From Caccovicinus sp051878975 (GTDB lineage: Bacteria > Bacillota > Clostridia > Lachnospirales > Lachnospiraceae), in contig JBJELD010000018.1 in assembly GCA_051878975.1 (NCBI GenBank), positions 13,469-77,468 of the forward strand: a stretch of DNA of 64,000 nt, in the 5' to 3' direction. The notes beneath the pieces were generated by a model, which saw nothing but the letters and a program-made list of their open reading frames with translations, did not search any database and was not told the DNA's origin. Below, in pieces: positions 16,213 to 25,245 of this stretch; position 1 is the first letter of the stretch, and every line of letters starts with the position of its first letter. The translations under genes were made by a program, and so were the position numbers.

Positions 16213-16944
16213 CTATTCCGTCTGATCCACAATCTTCCGGCCGATATCCGGATAATTGGTGATGATGGCATCCACACCCTTTTTTATCAGATTCTTCATA
16301 TCTTCTGCCCGGTTCACCGTCCAGACATGCACCTTCAGTCCCTTGCTGTGACTCTTTTCGATCAGCTTCGTATCCAGTACGTGATACAAAGCCGGATGAA
16401 TGGCATCTACACCGAGCCGCTTTGCATAGGCAGGCACCCGCAGCCAGCCATCCGAATACAAAATCCCCGCCGGAGATTCCGGTGAAATGGCCTTCAGCTT
16501 CGACACACTTTTGTGATTGAATGACGAGTAAAGAACACGGCCGTCCAGTCCCATATCCGTGACCATGGTCAGCACCTTTTCCTCCATCATCGGATAAGGA
16601 ATCACACTGTTTTTCAATTCGATGTTCAAGGTCAAATCGTTCGTTCTCAAAAACTCCAGCACCTCCATCAGAAGCGGAATCCGGGCGCCGGTATACTCCG
16701 GATGCAGTTTATTAAAACGAAGGCTGCGAAGCTCCTCCAGCGTAAAATCCCTTACATAGCCGCTTCCGCTGCTGGTCCGGTCGATCGTCTCATCATGAAT
16801 CACAACCAGTTTTCCGTCTCTGGTCATCTGCACATCCAGCTCAATGCCGTCCGCTCCCTGGCTCTGCGCCAGCTCAAATGCCTCCATGGTGTTTTCCGGG
16901 GCATACGCGGAAGCCCCGCGATGTGCCCATACAAGTGTTTTCAT
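16213..16944 (-). CDS. Glycerophosphodiester phosphodiesterase (GDPD/UgpQ family)
   Basis: 243 residues from MKTLVWAHRGAS. Catalytic motifs: HRGASAYAPENTMEAF, GADGIELDVQMTRDGKLVVIHDETIDRTS and ELKNS, which supply the His pair and metal-binding Glu/Asp. The enzyme hydrolyses glycerophosphodiesters to glycerol-3-phosphate and an alcohol. It is the short cytoplasmic form with no signal peptide. It follows the substrate-binding protein gene closely; an alternative ATG at 16986 overlaps that gene by 8 bp and would add 14 residues. The neighbourhood fits import of glycerophosphodiesters and their cleavage inside the cell. Confidence 0.92.
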   Translation of the reverse strand: MKTLVWAHRGASAYAPENTMEAFELAQSQGADGIELDVQMTRDGKLVVIHDETIDRTSSGSGYVRDFTLEELRSLRFNKLHPEYTGARIPLLMEVLEFLRTNDLTLNIELKNSVIPYPMMEEKVLTMVTDMGLDGRVLYSSFNHKSVSKLKAISPESPAGILYSDGWLRVPAYAKRLGVDAIHPALYHVLDTKLIEKSHSKGLKVHVWTVNRAEDMKNLIKKGVDAIITNYPDIGRKIVDQTE

Positions 16945-16978
16945 ATCGTCTGCTGCCCTTTCTTCCTGTCCGGAGCGA

Positions 16979-18415
16979 TTATTCATTTAAAAGATTATAA
17001 TCCTCGATCGACTTATTAATGCTGTCCGCCATCTTCTGCACGGCTTCTTCCGGTGTTTCCTTGCCGTTCAGCATATTTTCGATCTCCGTCTCCACTACCT
17101 GTCTTGCCTCCGGAAATACGGAAAGCAGAGCGCCTGCAGACTCCGGATTGGAATCATGAAGCTGGTCGATCGCTGTCATGAACTGCGGATACTTCTCAAT
17201 ATTTTCCTTAAATACCGGCTCATCATGGGCGGCTGTCGTTACCGGGAAGTAACCGGTCTGTGCATTCCAGTAAGCCTGGCTTTCCGGAGATACCAGGAAT
17301 TTTACGAATTCCCAGACTGCCGCTTCCTTATCCGGATTCTCGTTGTTCAGTGCCCACAGAGAAGCACCGCCAATGGATACGCCGCCCTTGTCCTCTGCAC
17401 TTACCTTCGGGAAATACGCGGTACCCACTTCAAACTTTCCGTTTACGTCATTTAAAATCTGTTTCAGAGATGCCGTAGAGCCTAACGTGATCGCAGACTT
17501 TCCGGAACTGAAATCCGCAAGACCGGCATCGCCGCCCCGTCCGACATTCGGTGCACAGCCTGCGTCAGACAACGCTTTCCATGCAGTCAGCGTCCTGACA
17601 CCTGCGCCGTTCTGATCGAAATCTACCGCGGTCGCAGCTGCCTCACGGCCATTTCCGTTATTCACATAATGCTGTCCCTGCTTGCAGGTAAACTGCTCAA
17701 AGAACCAGCCGTAAATTGCCAGAGAGATCACTTCACCTGCGCCGCCCTTTTCCAGAAGTGCATCACCTGCTTCGGCAATTGCAGGCAGACTGTCCGGCAC
17801 CTCCGTAATTCCGGCTTTCTCAAACATATCCTTGTTGTAATAAAGAATCGGGGTAGAGGAATTAAACGGCATGGAATACAGGGTATCGCCTACTGTATAG
17901 TAAGCCGCAATGTTCGGCTCGAGCTGTCCGATGTCCCAGCCATCTGCATCAACCAGCTCCTGCATCGGAATCACCCAGCCGGAATCGATCATGAAACGGG
18001 TTCCGATATCGTAGATCTGAACCAGATCCGCTCCCATATTTCCGATCTGAGCGCTTCTTAATTTGTTGATCGCATCGTCATAGGAGCCCTGATACTGGGA
18101 TTCCACCTGGATTCCCAGGGTATTTTCCTCATTAAATTTCTTTACCAGATAATCAATGGCCTCGCCGTTCACGCCGCCCATGGAATGCCAGAAGGTAATG
18201 GTCTGCCCTTCTGCATTTCCGCCTGCGGATGCGGCACCCTCGTCTTCTGCTTTTGCAGAATCTTCCGACGCAGCCGCTGCTGCGGTACCTGCTGCAGCAG
18301 TATTTTCCGCCGAAGAGGCTGCTGCACCGGAGGTTTCTGAGCTGCCTGCGCAGCCTGCCAGGGAGCCGGCTGCCATAGCTGCCGCCGTAATCATTGCAAT
18401 TGCTTTTCTTTTCAT
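16979..18415 (-). CDS. ABC transporter substrate-binding lipoprotein (UgpB-like)
   Basis: 478 residues. A signal peptide ends at LAGC (Cys22), so it is a lipoprotein, and it is followed by an Ala/Ser/Glu-rich linker to about residue 72. The mature domain has TITFWHSMGGVNGEAIDYLV, typical of the glycerol-3-phosphate (UgpB)/sugar binding group. It delivers substrate to the UgpA/UgpE-like permeases encoded just upstream. GGAG lies 10 bases before the ATG. Position next to a GDPD gene supports sn-glycerol-3-phosphate or glycerophosphodiesters as substrate, though a sugar cannot be excluded. Confidence 0.9.
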   Translation of the reverse strand: MKRKAIAMITAAAMAAGSLAGCAGSSETSGAAASSAENTAAAGTAAAAASEDSAKAEDEGAASAGGNAEGQTITFWHSMGGVNGEAIDYLVKKFNEENTLGIQVESQYQGSYDDAINKLRSAQIGNMGADLVQIYDIGTRFMIDSGWVIPMQELVDADGWDIGQLEPNIAAYYTVGDTLYSMPFNSSTPILYYNKDMFEKAGITEVPDSLPAIAEAGDALLEKGGAGEVISLAIYGWFFEQFTCKQGQHYVNNGNGREAAATAVDFDQNGAGVRTLTAWKALSDAGCAPNVGRGGDAGLADFSSGKSAITLGSTASLKQILNDVNGKFEVGTAYFPKVSAEDKGGVSIGGASLWALNNENPDKEAAVWEFVKFLVSPESQAYWNAQTGYFPVTTAAHDEPVFKENIEKYPQFMTAIDQLHDSNPESAGALLSVFPEARQVVETEIENMLNGKETPEEAVQKMADSINKSIEDYNLLNE

Positions 18416-18459
18416 GATAGATTTTCTCCTTTTTCTTTTTTGTCGTTTTTTAAGATCTC

Positions 18460-19374
18460 CTAGCCTTTTACAGCTCCGGAGAACATACCGCGGATCAGCT
18501 GCTTCTGTCCGATAATAAAGATGGAAATAGAAGGCAGAATGATCATGACTACTCCTGCAATCATCAAGGTAATGGACTGGGAATCCACGCTGTCCAGCAT
18601 ACTGATGCCGATCTGAACGGTACGCATTTCATTGGATCCTGTTACCAGAAGCGGCCACATATACATGTTCCATGCATTGATAAAGGTATACACCGCCATC
18701 GCTCCGATTGCCGACTTGGTCAGCGGAAGCAGGATGGTGAAAATGAAGCGGATGTTGGAGCATCCATCAATCTTTGCCGATTCAAACAGCGAGATCGGGA
18801 AAGACATATAAAACTGACGGAACAGGAAAATTCCCATGGCGCTGGTCAGATACGGAATGATCAGCACGTGATAGGAATCCAGCCAGCCCAGCCGGCTGAC
18901 CGTTAAATAGTTGGAGATGATCGTCGCTTCTCCCGGAATCATCATAGTCGCCATAACCAGCATAAAAATGGCATTCTTTCCTTTAAAATCCAGAAAGGAG
19001 AAAGAAAATGCCGCCAGTGAACAGGAAATAATCTGTCCCACTGTAATGCAGCCCGCCACCAGGAAGGAATTTCCCACAAATCGGGCCAGCGGAACCTTCA
19101 CTAACGCCTGCGCAAAATTTTCCAGCGTCGGATGCTTCGGGAGCAGGTTCAGCTCTGTGGTAAAGAGCTCGCTGGACGGCATAAAAGCAATGCTGACCGC
19201 ATAGAGCAGCGGAAGCAAAATCAAAACCGCCATCACAAAATTCAGTGCAATGAGAATGCCCTTCTGGACACGGCGCTTCAGCAGTGCTTTCGCGTTGGCC
19301 TCCTGCTGGAGCTTCCGGATTTCTTCTTCGTCTTTCATCATCAGCTGATTTTCAGCTGCTGCTGTGTGGTTCAT
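18460..19374 (-). CDS. ABC transporter permease (UgpE-like)
   Basis: 304 residues with six hydrophobic segments. The cytoplasmic EAA loop is visible as LFESAKIDGCSNIRFIFTILLPL. A cytoplasmic N-terminal stretch of about 30 polar residues (KDEEEIRKLQQEANAKALLK) precedes the first membrane segment. The start overlaps the end of the partner permease by four bases. It forms the membrane channel with the UgpA-like subunit. Confidence 0.9.
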   Translation of the reverse strand: MNHTAAAENQLMMKDEEEIRKLQQEANAKALLKRRVQKGILIALNFVMAVLILLPLLYAVSIAFMPSSELFTTELNLLPKHPTLENFAQALVKVPLARFVGNSFLVAGCITVGQIISCSLAAFSFSFLDFKGKNAIFMLVMATMMIPGEATIISNYLTVSRLGWLDSYHVLIIPYLTSAMGIFLFRQFYMSFPISLFESAKIDGCSNIRFIFTILLPLTKSAIGAMAVYTFINAWNMYMWPLLVTGSNEMRTVQIGISMLDSVDSQSITLMIAGVVMIILPSISIFIIGQKQLIRGMFSGAVKG

Positions 19375-20258
19375 TCGTAGCTAACCCCTTTCTTTTCCAT
19401 CTTAAACATCACAAGCGTCAGCACCATGATCATGGCGAACAGCACCACAGACTGCGCCGCCGCGCTGCCGAACCGGTAGTTAAAGAATGCGTCCCGGTAA
19501 ATGGAATATACAATCAGATTCGTCGATTCTCCCGGTCCGCCCTGAGTCAGCACCTTCACCTGCCCGAAGGCCTGAAACGCCTGAATGATATTGACAACCA
19601 GTGTGTAGAACATGATCGGGCTTAATCCCGGAAGTGTCAGATTCCAGAATTTCTGCACGGCATTGGCCCCGTCCACAGAAGCCCTTTCATAAATGCTCTC
19701 ATCAATATTGCTCAGCCCGGCGCTGAAATACAGGAAATTGATTCCGCTGTTCAGCCACGCCGTCAGAACCGCCACGCAGACCAGCGCATATTTCGGATCC
19801 GAAATCCAGTTAATGTCCAGATTCAGCAGCTTGTTGACGATACCGATGGACGGATGAAGCATGATCTTGAAAATCATGGCCGCAGAACTGGAGGCAATTG
19901 CCATCGGCAGCGCATAGCAGGTGCTGAAGATCCGGATCCCCGGAAAGGCCCGGTTGCATAAAACGGCAGCCGTCAGACCCAGCAGCATACTTCCCGCCAC
20001 CACGATTACCACAAAAATGAAGGTAACTGCAAGGCTGTTGTAGAACGAAGATGAGGTCAACAGGTCCTTGTAGTTTCCCAGACCGTAAAACAGCTTCGCC
20101 TCGCCCATTTTATTGGTCTTATACAGGCTTAAATAAATTGTTTTAAAAAACGGATAAAACAAAAATACAGCAAAAACCGCCATGGAAGGCAGAACATAAG
20201 CATATGGCCCGGCCTTCTTGAGCAGGCTTCCTCCCTTATGAGATTTTGACTCTTTCAT
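19371..20258 (-). CDS. ABC transporter permease (UgpA-like)
   Basis: 295 residues, six membrane segments, EAA loop IYERASVDGANAVQKFWNLTLP. The first segment is AYVLPSMAVFAVFLFYPFFKTIYLSLY, typical of the MalF/UgpA side of sugar-type importers. Its start lies inside the end of the ATPase gene (23 bp overlap), so the three genes are translationally coupled. With the UgpE-like permease it makes the import channel. Confidence 0.9.
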   Translation of the reverse strand: MKESKSHKGGSLLKKAGPYAYVLPSMAVFAVFLFYPFFKTIYLSLYKTNKMGEAKLFYGLGNYKDLLTSSSFYNSLAVTFIFVVIVVAGSMLLGLTAAVLCNRAFPGIRIFSTCYALPMAIASSSAAMIFKIMLHPSIGIVNKLLNLDINWISDPKYALVCVAVLTAWLNSGINFLYFSAGLSNIDESIYERASVDGANAVQKFWNLTLPGLSPIMFYTLVVNIIQAFQAFGQVKVLTQGGPGESTNLIVYSIYRDAFFNYRFGSAAAQSVVLFAMIMVLTLVMFKMEKKGVSYE

Positions 20259-21390
20259 CGTATTGACTCCTTACATATAAAAGATTCGCTTCTGTCTGCT
20301 TGTCAAACAGCTTGATCCGGCTGACATCTGCGTAAAGCTTCGCCTGTTCGCCTGCCCGGATGGTGCAGCCCGGCTTAAGCTTTGCTGAAATGCTGGCTTT
20401 TCCGATGGTTCCATGAAGCAGAACCTCTGCACCAAGCATTTCCCGGACCTGAACCGGCAGTACGATCTCGTTTTCCGTCATCCGCTCGCTTCCGTCAAAA
20501 TCCTGCGTGTCATGCAGATCCTCCGGGCGGATTCCCAGAATTATTTCCCGGTTCACATAGCCGCCGTCCATCAGCTTTCTGGCACAGTTGGCATTCATCT
20601 TCACCCGCTGTCCTTCAAAGGAGAGATAAATATCTCCCTCCAGCTTTTCTACCCGGCTCTCAATAAAATTCATGGCCGGAGATCCGATAAAGCCCGCCAC
20701 AAACAGATTAACCGGATTCTGATACAGATCTGCCGGTGCAGCTACCTGCTGGATAACACCGGATTTCATCACCACGATTCTTGTTCCCAGCGTCATGGCC
20801 TCCACCTGATCGTGGGTCACATAGATGATGGTTGTTTTCAAACGGCTGTGGATCTTGGAAAGCTCCACCCGCATCTGCGTCCGCAGCTTGGCATCCAGAT
20901 TGGACAGCGGCTCATCCATCAGATAAGCCTTCGGCTGACGCACGATCACGCTTCCGATCGCCACCCGCTGCTTCTGTCCGCCGGACAATGCGCTGGGCTT
21001 CCGGTCCAGAAGATGCTCAATCTCCAGAATTTCGGCTGCCTCCCGTACTCTCCGGTCGATTTCCTTCCGGTCCATCTTCCGCACCTTCAGGCTGAACGCC
21101 ATATTATCATAAACGCTCATATGTGGATACAATGCATAATTCTGGAATACCATCGACAGGTCCCGTTCCCTGGGCTCCAGGAAATTGACAAGCTGATTGT
21201 CAATCCAGAGTTCGCCGGACGTAATATCCTCCAGGCCTGCAATCATGCGCAGTGTCGTAGATTTCCCGCATCCGGAAGGGCCGACAAAAATAATAAATTC
21301 CCCATCCCGAATATCCAGCGTGAAGTCTTTTACCGCATGAAATCCGTTGGGATAGGATTTGCACACGTTTCGAAGTGTCAGACTGGCCAT
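20236..21390 (-). CDS. ABC transporter ATP-binding protein (UgpC/MsmK-like)
   Basis: 384 residues. Walker A GPSGCGKSTT near residue 37, signature LSGGQKQRVAIG, Walker B AYLMDEPLSNLDAKLR and H-loop YVTHDQVEAMTLG are all intact. The C-terminal TOBE-type regulatory region (residues about 240-384) is that of sugar/glycerol-3-phosphate importers of the CUT1 family. GGAGG precedes the ATG. It heads a six-gene operon (ATPase, two permeases, binding protein, GDPD, HAD). No convincing promoter was found in 21391-21600. Confidence 0.92.
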   Translation of the reverse strand: MASLTLRNVCKSYPNGFHAVKDFTLDIRDGEFIIFVGPSGCGKSTTLRMIAGLEDITSGELWIDNQLVNFLEPRERDLSMVFQNYALYPHMSVYDNMAFSLKVRKMDRKEIDRRVREAAEILEIEHLLDRKPSALSGGQKQRVAIGSVIVRQPKAYLMDEPLSNLDAKLRTQMRVELSKIHSRLKTTIIYVTHDQVEAMTLGTRIVVMKSGVIQQVAAPADLYQNPVNLFVAGFIGSPAMNFIESRVEKLEGDIYLSFEGQRVKMNANCARKLMDGGYVNREIILGIRPEDLHDTQDFDGSERMTENEIVLPVQVREMLGAEVLLHGTIGKASISAKLKPGCTIRAGEQAKLYADVSRIKLFDKQTEANLLYVRSQYDERVKIS

Positions 21391-21606
21391 ATGTTCCTCC
21401 TTCTCACCAATTTGGTTGACTCTTCAGTCGTTTCTTCTTACTGAAGTTATTTTATCGAATGAAAAGCGCCGCTTCTATCGCGCTTTCGGCAAATTCTGGT
21501 AAGTAATTTGTAATTGCATGTAAAAAAAATGAAAAATTTGAAAAAAACACTACAAGGCCTGCTCGAAATGACTTTAGAGATGCAGACATGATGCCATGAG
21601 GAAAAG

Positions 21607-21633
21607 AAAAAAGGGGCGAATTCTCTCGCCCCT
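21607..21633 (-). terminator. Terminator of the second cobalamin operon
   Basis: AGGGGCGA and TCGCCCCT pair around a short loop and on the minus strand run into TTTTTT. It lies 14 bases after the stop of the CobU-like/DUF436 gene. The rest of 21391-21606 is AT-rich upstream sequence of the ABC operon with a small CTTCAGT/ACTGAAG inverted repeat. Confidence 0.9.
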
Positions 21634-21647
21634 CCAGCAGCTCCCTC

Positions 21648-22736
21648 TTACGTTCTGCTTTCGTCATATTGTGCCCGCACACCGCCGATAAATTTCGGCC
21701 GCACCCGCGCACACACTACATGTGCTCCGCCAATCTGCTTCGTGGCTGTCCGCACCGGGACTGCCACCGGCCGAAGATGCATCCCGATCAGAGTATCCCC
21801 GATGTCAATACCCCCATGGGCCTGTATCCGCTCTACTGCCGTGGGATGCTCCATCCCCTGATAGGCTGCCGTGGCAAAGGAACCGCCCGCCTTCAGCTGC
21901 GGAACCACATTCACCGGCTCATAGCCATAGAGCTCTGCCGCCTCCTCTTCCAGAATCAGTGCCCGGTTTAAATGTTCGCAGCACTGAGCCGCCAGGTACA
22001 ATCCTCTGCTTTTGCATTCCTCCGCAATGACCTGGTACACCCGTTCTCCGATCTCCCGGCTGGAAAAAGAACCGATGCGTAAGCTTTCGATCTCGCTGGA
22101 GGAACAGCCTACCACCAGAATCTGTCCCTTCTTCATGTTCGCAGCTTCCAGAAATTCCCGCACCACCTGTCTGGTCTGCTTTCCGATCTCCTCCAGCACG
22201 GATCCTTCGATCTTCTGTTCATTTACACCAGGAATTCCCTGGATATTTTCTGCCATATTGATTCCTTCTTTCTTTTTTGCTTTTCCCTGTAATTTTACAC
22301 CGATTCCGGCCGTCACTCTCCAGACTTCCTCTGCGTCTGCTGCAAGCCGGCAGCAGATCCGGCCGGTCAGCTCCCGGTATCTCCGCTCAAACGCATCGGT
22401 CGGGACGATCCCATATCCGATCTCATCCGTAATTAAAATCCGGTCCGGCAGACTGTTTTTCAGCTGCTCTGCCATTTCTGCTTCCAGCTTTTCCTCCGGC
22501 TCTCCCGCCTCCAGCCGCCTGCGGATCATCAGATGCAGGTTGAAGGCAAAGGATGCCTTGATAAATTCCGGCCAGGAAGCGGTCCGACCGTCTGCAGCTC
22601 CCGGCAGATCCTTGAAATCGTCCGGCTTTTCCGGGCAAACCGGCAGCATAAAACCGTTTTCTCCGGCACCGGACAGAAACTGCTTTACAGCAAACATTTT
22701 TTTTCCCTGGGCAATGCCTCCTATAATCAAAATCAT
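21648..22736 (-). CDS. Fusion of a CobU-like nucleotide-binding domain with a DUF436 (YwlG/TIGR01440) domain
   Basis: 362 residues in one uninterrupted frame. Residues 1-150 resemble adenosylcobinamide kinase/guanylyltransferase: MILIIGGIAQGKKMFAVKQF is a P-loop-like start but has Lys-Lys where Walker A needs Gly-Lys-Ser/Thr, and ILITDEIGYGIVP matches the CobU DE-G-G block. Residues 161-362 match DUF436: GQILVVGCSSSEIES, AAQCCEHLNRALI and GGIDIGDTLIGMHLRPVAVPVR. An internal ATG at 22256 (MAENIQ) has AAGGA six bases upstream and would give a free DUF436 protein. A canonical cobU is 2 kb upstream. The kinase part may be inactive or altered. Last gene of the cob run, followed by a terminator. 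Confidence 0.8.
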   Translation of the reverse strand: MILIIGGIAQGKKMFAVKQFLSGAGENGFMLPVCPEKPDDFKDLPGAADGRTASWPEFIKASFAFNLHLMIRRRLEAGEPEEKLEAEMAEQLKNSLPDRILITDEIGYGIVPTDAFERRYRELTGRICCRLAADAEEVWRVTAGIGVKLQGKAKKKEGINMAENIQGIPGVNEQKIEGSVLEEIGKQTRQVVREFLEAANMKKGQILVVGCSSSEIESLRIGSFSSREIGERVYQVIAEECKSRGLYLAAQCCEHLNRALILEEEAAELYGYEPVNVVPQLKAGGSFATAAYQGMEHPTAVERIQAHGGIDIGDTLIGMHLRPVAVPVRTATKQIGGAHVVCARVRPKFIGGVRAQYDESRT

Positions 22737-22828
22737 TTCGCCCTTTTTCCCTCCCTTTCCTCTGTCTCCGGCACCAGCCATCTTCACACAAGCTCCATAC
22801 AGTCACTCTTTGCTGCCGGCATCCTTTC

Positions 22829-23623
22829 TCAGATACCGGCCATCCACCGCGCTCCCGCCGTCAGCGCAGCCAGTACCGCCAGTTCAAATACCTGCAGAAA
22901 CCAACCTGCCAGATCTCCGGTGATTCCACCGAATTCTCTCATGGACATCTGTCGGTAATACCCGAATACCAGCCCGCCCGTGACCGCCGTCAGAAAAAGC
23001 GGAACGGTTCCAAGGCATCCCACAAGAAGCAGCACCGCCGCCATCCAGACCAGCAGCACCGCCCGCGTCACCCGCTTGTGTGCTCCGTCCGCGAAGGTAT
23101 GAAGCAGTCCGCTGTTTTTTGCACAGGGAAAAGAAGCCACAGAAAAGCCGCTCAGCGCCCGCTCCAGCACAAAGGCCAGACAAAACGCAGCCACCATCCC
23201 CTCCTGGCCGTTTTCTCTCCCGTCTGCAAACAGCTGCACAAGGCACCCGGCATAGAGCAGAAAATATACACAGCAGCCAATGATGGCAAAGGCTCCGGTG
23301 TGCGGATCTTTTAAAATTTCCAGCTTTTTTTCCCGGCTTCCGTAGGAGCTTCTGGCATCCAGCGTATCCAGAAAACCGTCCAGATGAATTCCGCCGGTCA
23401 CCAGAACCGGGATCACACTTCCCACCATTCCGGCCGCCGTATTCCCGATCCCCAGTCTGGCTGAAAACCAAAACCACAGCCACAGAAGCCCCCCGGCTGC
23501 CGCTCCCACCACCGGGAACCAGCACATGGCATAACGCATCCGCGGCTTTGTCCATTCCACCACGGGCACCGGTATTTTTGAATACATGGCTACCGCAATC
23601 AGCAATCCGTATAATCCATTCAT
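22829..23623 (-). CDS. cobS: Adenosylcobinamide-GDP ribazoletransferase (cobalamin synthase)
   Basis: 264 residues, strongly hydrophobic with multiple membrane segments. Family motif GGIHLDGFLDTLDARSS (metal-binding Asp residues) lies near residue 80, and DPHTGAFAIIGC follows. It joins adenosylcobinamide-GDP to alpha-ribazole(-phosphate) in the last stage of cobalamin synthesis, in the cytoplasmic membrane. The start MNGLYGLLIAVAMYSKIPVP at 23623 has AGGA 8 bases upstream. It begins 5 bp after the cbiB stop. Confidence 0.95.
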   Translation of the reverse strand: MNGLYGLLIAVAMYSKIPVPVVEWTKPRMRYAMCWFPVVGAAAGGLLWLWFWFSARLGIGNTAAGMVGSVIPVLVTGGIHLDGFLDTLDARSSYGSREKKLEILKDPHTGAFAIIGCCVYFLLYAGCLVQLFADGRENGQEGMVAAFCLAFVLERALSGFSVASFPCAKNSGLLHTFADGAHKRVTRAVLLVWMAAVLLLVGCLGTVPLFLTAVTGGLVFGYYRQMSMREFGGITGDLAGWFLQVFELAVLAALTAGARWMAGI

Positions 23624-23628
23624 CTTGC

Positions 23629-24624
23629 CTATCCTTTCCTCCAAAATATCCAAAGCGCCCATACCATCCAGCAGCCCAGCAGTGCCAGAAGCTCCGCCGC
23701 AAACATCAGCCGTCCGGCACGCCGGATATCCTCCGGCTCCACCTCCCGGTCCGCATCCCCGATATCAGGCTTTTTATAGAGCGTTCCGAAATACCAGGCA
23801 TCTCCTGCCAGACGAATATGCAGCGCACCGGCGCAGGCGGCCTCCCCGTGGGCAGAGTTGGGACTTGCGTGATTTTTCCGATCCCGCAGGAAAATCCTCC
23901 AGGCATTAGCCCCGTCATAGCATCCGAACGCCGGCTGAAGCAGAAACGCTGCCGCCGTCATCAGGAAGCCGGTCACTCTGGCCGGAATCAGATTGCAGAA
24001 ATCGTCCAGCCTCGCCGCCGCCCGCCCGAATATCCGGTACTTCTCATTTTTATAACCGATCATCGAATCCATGGTATTGACTGCTTTATAAAAAAAGCCG
24101 CCCAAAACGCCGAATACCGCTATATAAAGCAGCGGCGCAATCACCCCGTCCGAGGTATTTTCCGCAACGGTCTCCACCGCCGCCCTGATGACACCGTCCT
24201 CATCCAGACGCTCCGTATCCCGTCCTACGATCATGGAAACCTGCCTTCTTCCATCAAAAAGCCGCCGGTCCTCCGGCCCTTCCAGGGCGGTTTTGACCTT
24301 TCCACTTTCCTGATACAGGCCCTTTGCCGCCAGAAGCTGAAAACACCAGAATGCAGAAAGAAGCCAGGAAACGATACCCGGCCCTCCCTCCAGTTCAACA
24401 ATCAGCCATAACACAGCGCCCGGCACGACAATGGAAACCAGTAAAACCGTCAAAACCAGGCAGAGCCCATTGGTCCGGTCCTTTCCTGGCCGGCGCCTCC
24501 TCAATGTTTTTTCCGTCCGGGAAATCAGATTTCCAATCATGCAGACCGGATGGTAAAAAATTCCCGGATCTCCAAAAATCCAATCCAGTATGACACCTGC
24601 TGTCAATGCACTCAATCGAAACAT
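23629..24624 (-). CDS. cbiB: Adenosylcobinamide-phosphate synthase CbiB/CobD
   Basis: 331 residues. Starts MFRLSALTAGVILDWIFGDP, followed by YHPVCMIGNLI, ENTSDGVIAPLLYIAVFG, KAVNTMDSMIGYKNEKY and NSAHGEAACAGAL (the last as PNSAHGEAACAGALHIRL), all characteristic of CbiB. It is a multi-pass membrane enzyme that attaches aminopropanol (phosphate) to adenosylcobyric acid. AAGGA precedes the chosen ATG by 8 bases; the longer open frame is upstream noise overlapping cobU. Confidence 0.95.
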   Translation of the reverse strand: MFRLSALTAGVILDWIFGDPGIFYHPVCMIGNLISRTEKTLRRRRPGKDRTNGLCLVLTVLLVSIVVPGAVLWLIVELEGGPGIVSWLLSAFWCFQLLAAKGLYQESGKVKTALEGPEDRRLFDGRRQVSMIVGRDTERLDEDGVIRAAVETVAENTSDGVIAPLLYIAVFGVLGGFFYKAVNTMDSMIGYKNEKYRIFGRAAARLDDFCNLIPARVTGFLMTAAAFLLQPAFGCYDGANAWRIFLRDRKNHASPNSAHGEAACAGALHIRLAGDAWYFGTLYKKPDIGDADREVEPEDIRRAGRLMFAAELLALLGCWMVWALWIFWRKG

Positions 24625-24638
24625 GCTGTCCGTCCTTC

Positions 24639-25187
24639 TTACAATTTCTTTGCTTTTATGGTTACCGGAATTCCATAAACCACCTCCGTCACCTCGTCGG
24701 CCTGCTCTGCCATCCAATGATTCACCCGGCCAAGAATCCGGATATAGGCATTCGTCTCCGGGCCATAATCCACCCCGTCGGAAAATACCTCATTTGTCAC
24801 CACAATCAGAAAACAACAGGCAGACCGGAGCCGACAGATTCCTTCTGTAATCCGCGTAAATACCGCCTCCTCCGTCTCGTCCTTCCCGGTCCCAAACTGC
24901 TCATTGGCAACCAGATTCGACATACATTCCAGCAAAACGGCGCAGAACGCTTCCCCGCAAAGCGCATTCGCTGCCCGGTCAAGATTTCTCGGATACTCCA
25001 AAGTAACAAAGCCTTTCCCCTCCCGCAGCTTCTGATGGCGGCGGACCCTGCGCCGGCCTTCTTCCCCGAAGGCTTCCATGGTCGCCAGATAAAACCGCCG
25101 GCTGCAGCCAGACTGCAGAAGCCTTCCTTCCGCATACTCTGATTTTCCGCTGCCGCTGCCGCCGGTAATCATATGAAAATATGACAT
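24639..25187 (-). CDS. cobU: Adenosylcobinamide kinase / guanylyltransferase CobU
   Basis: 182 residues. Walker A GGSGSGKSEYAE at residues 9-20 is canonical, followed by LATMEAFGEEGRRRVRRHQ with the family Arg/His that is guanylylated and LVVVTNEVFSDGVDYG-type sequence (FLIVVTNEVFSDGVDYGP) near residue 120. It phosphorylates adenosylcobinamide and transfers GMP to it. This is the intact paralogue of the degenerate CobU-like domain at the end of the operon. Confidence 0.95.
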   Translation of the reverse strand: MSYFHMITGGSGSGKSEYAEGRLLQSGCSRRFYLATMEAFGEEGRRRVRRHQKLREGKGFVTLEYPRNLDRAANALCGEAFCAVLLECMSNLVANEQFGTGKDETEEAVFTRITEGICRLRSACCFLIVVTNEVFSDGVDYGPETNAYIRILGRVNHWMAEQADEVTEVVYGIPVTIKAKKL

Positions 25188-25245
25188 CTTCCTTTCTCTC
25201 CTTCCAGTTATCGGTCCAGGCTGCCTTCCCCTGTTCAGCTTCCGG

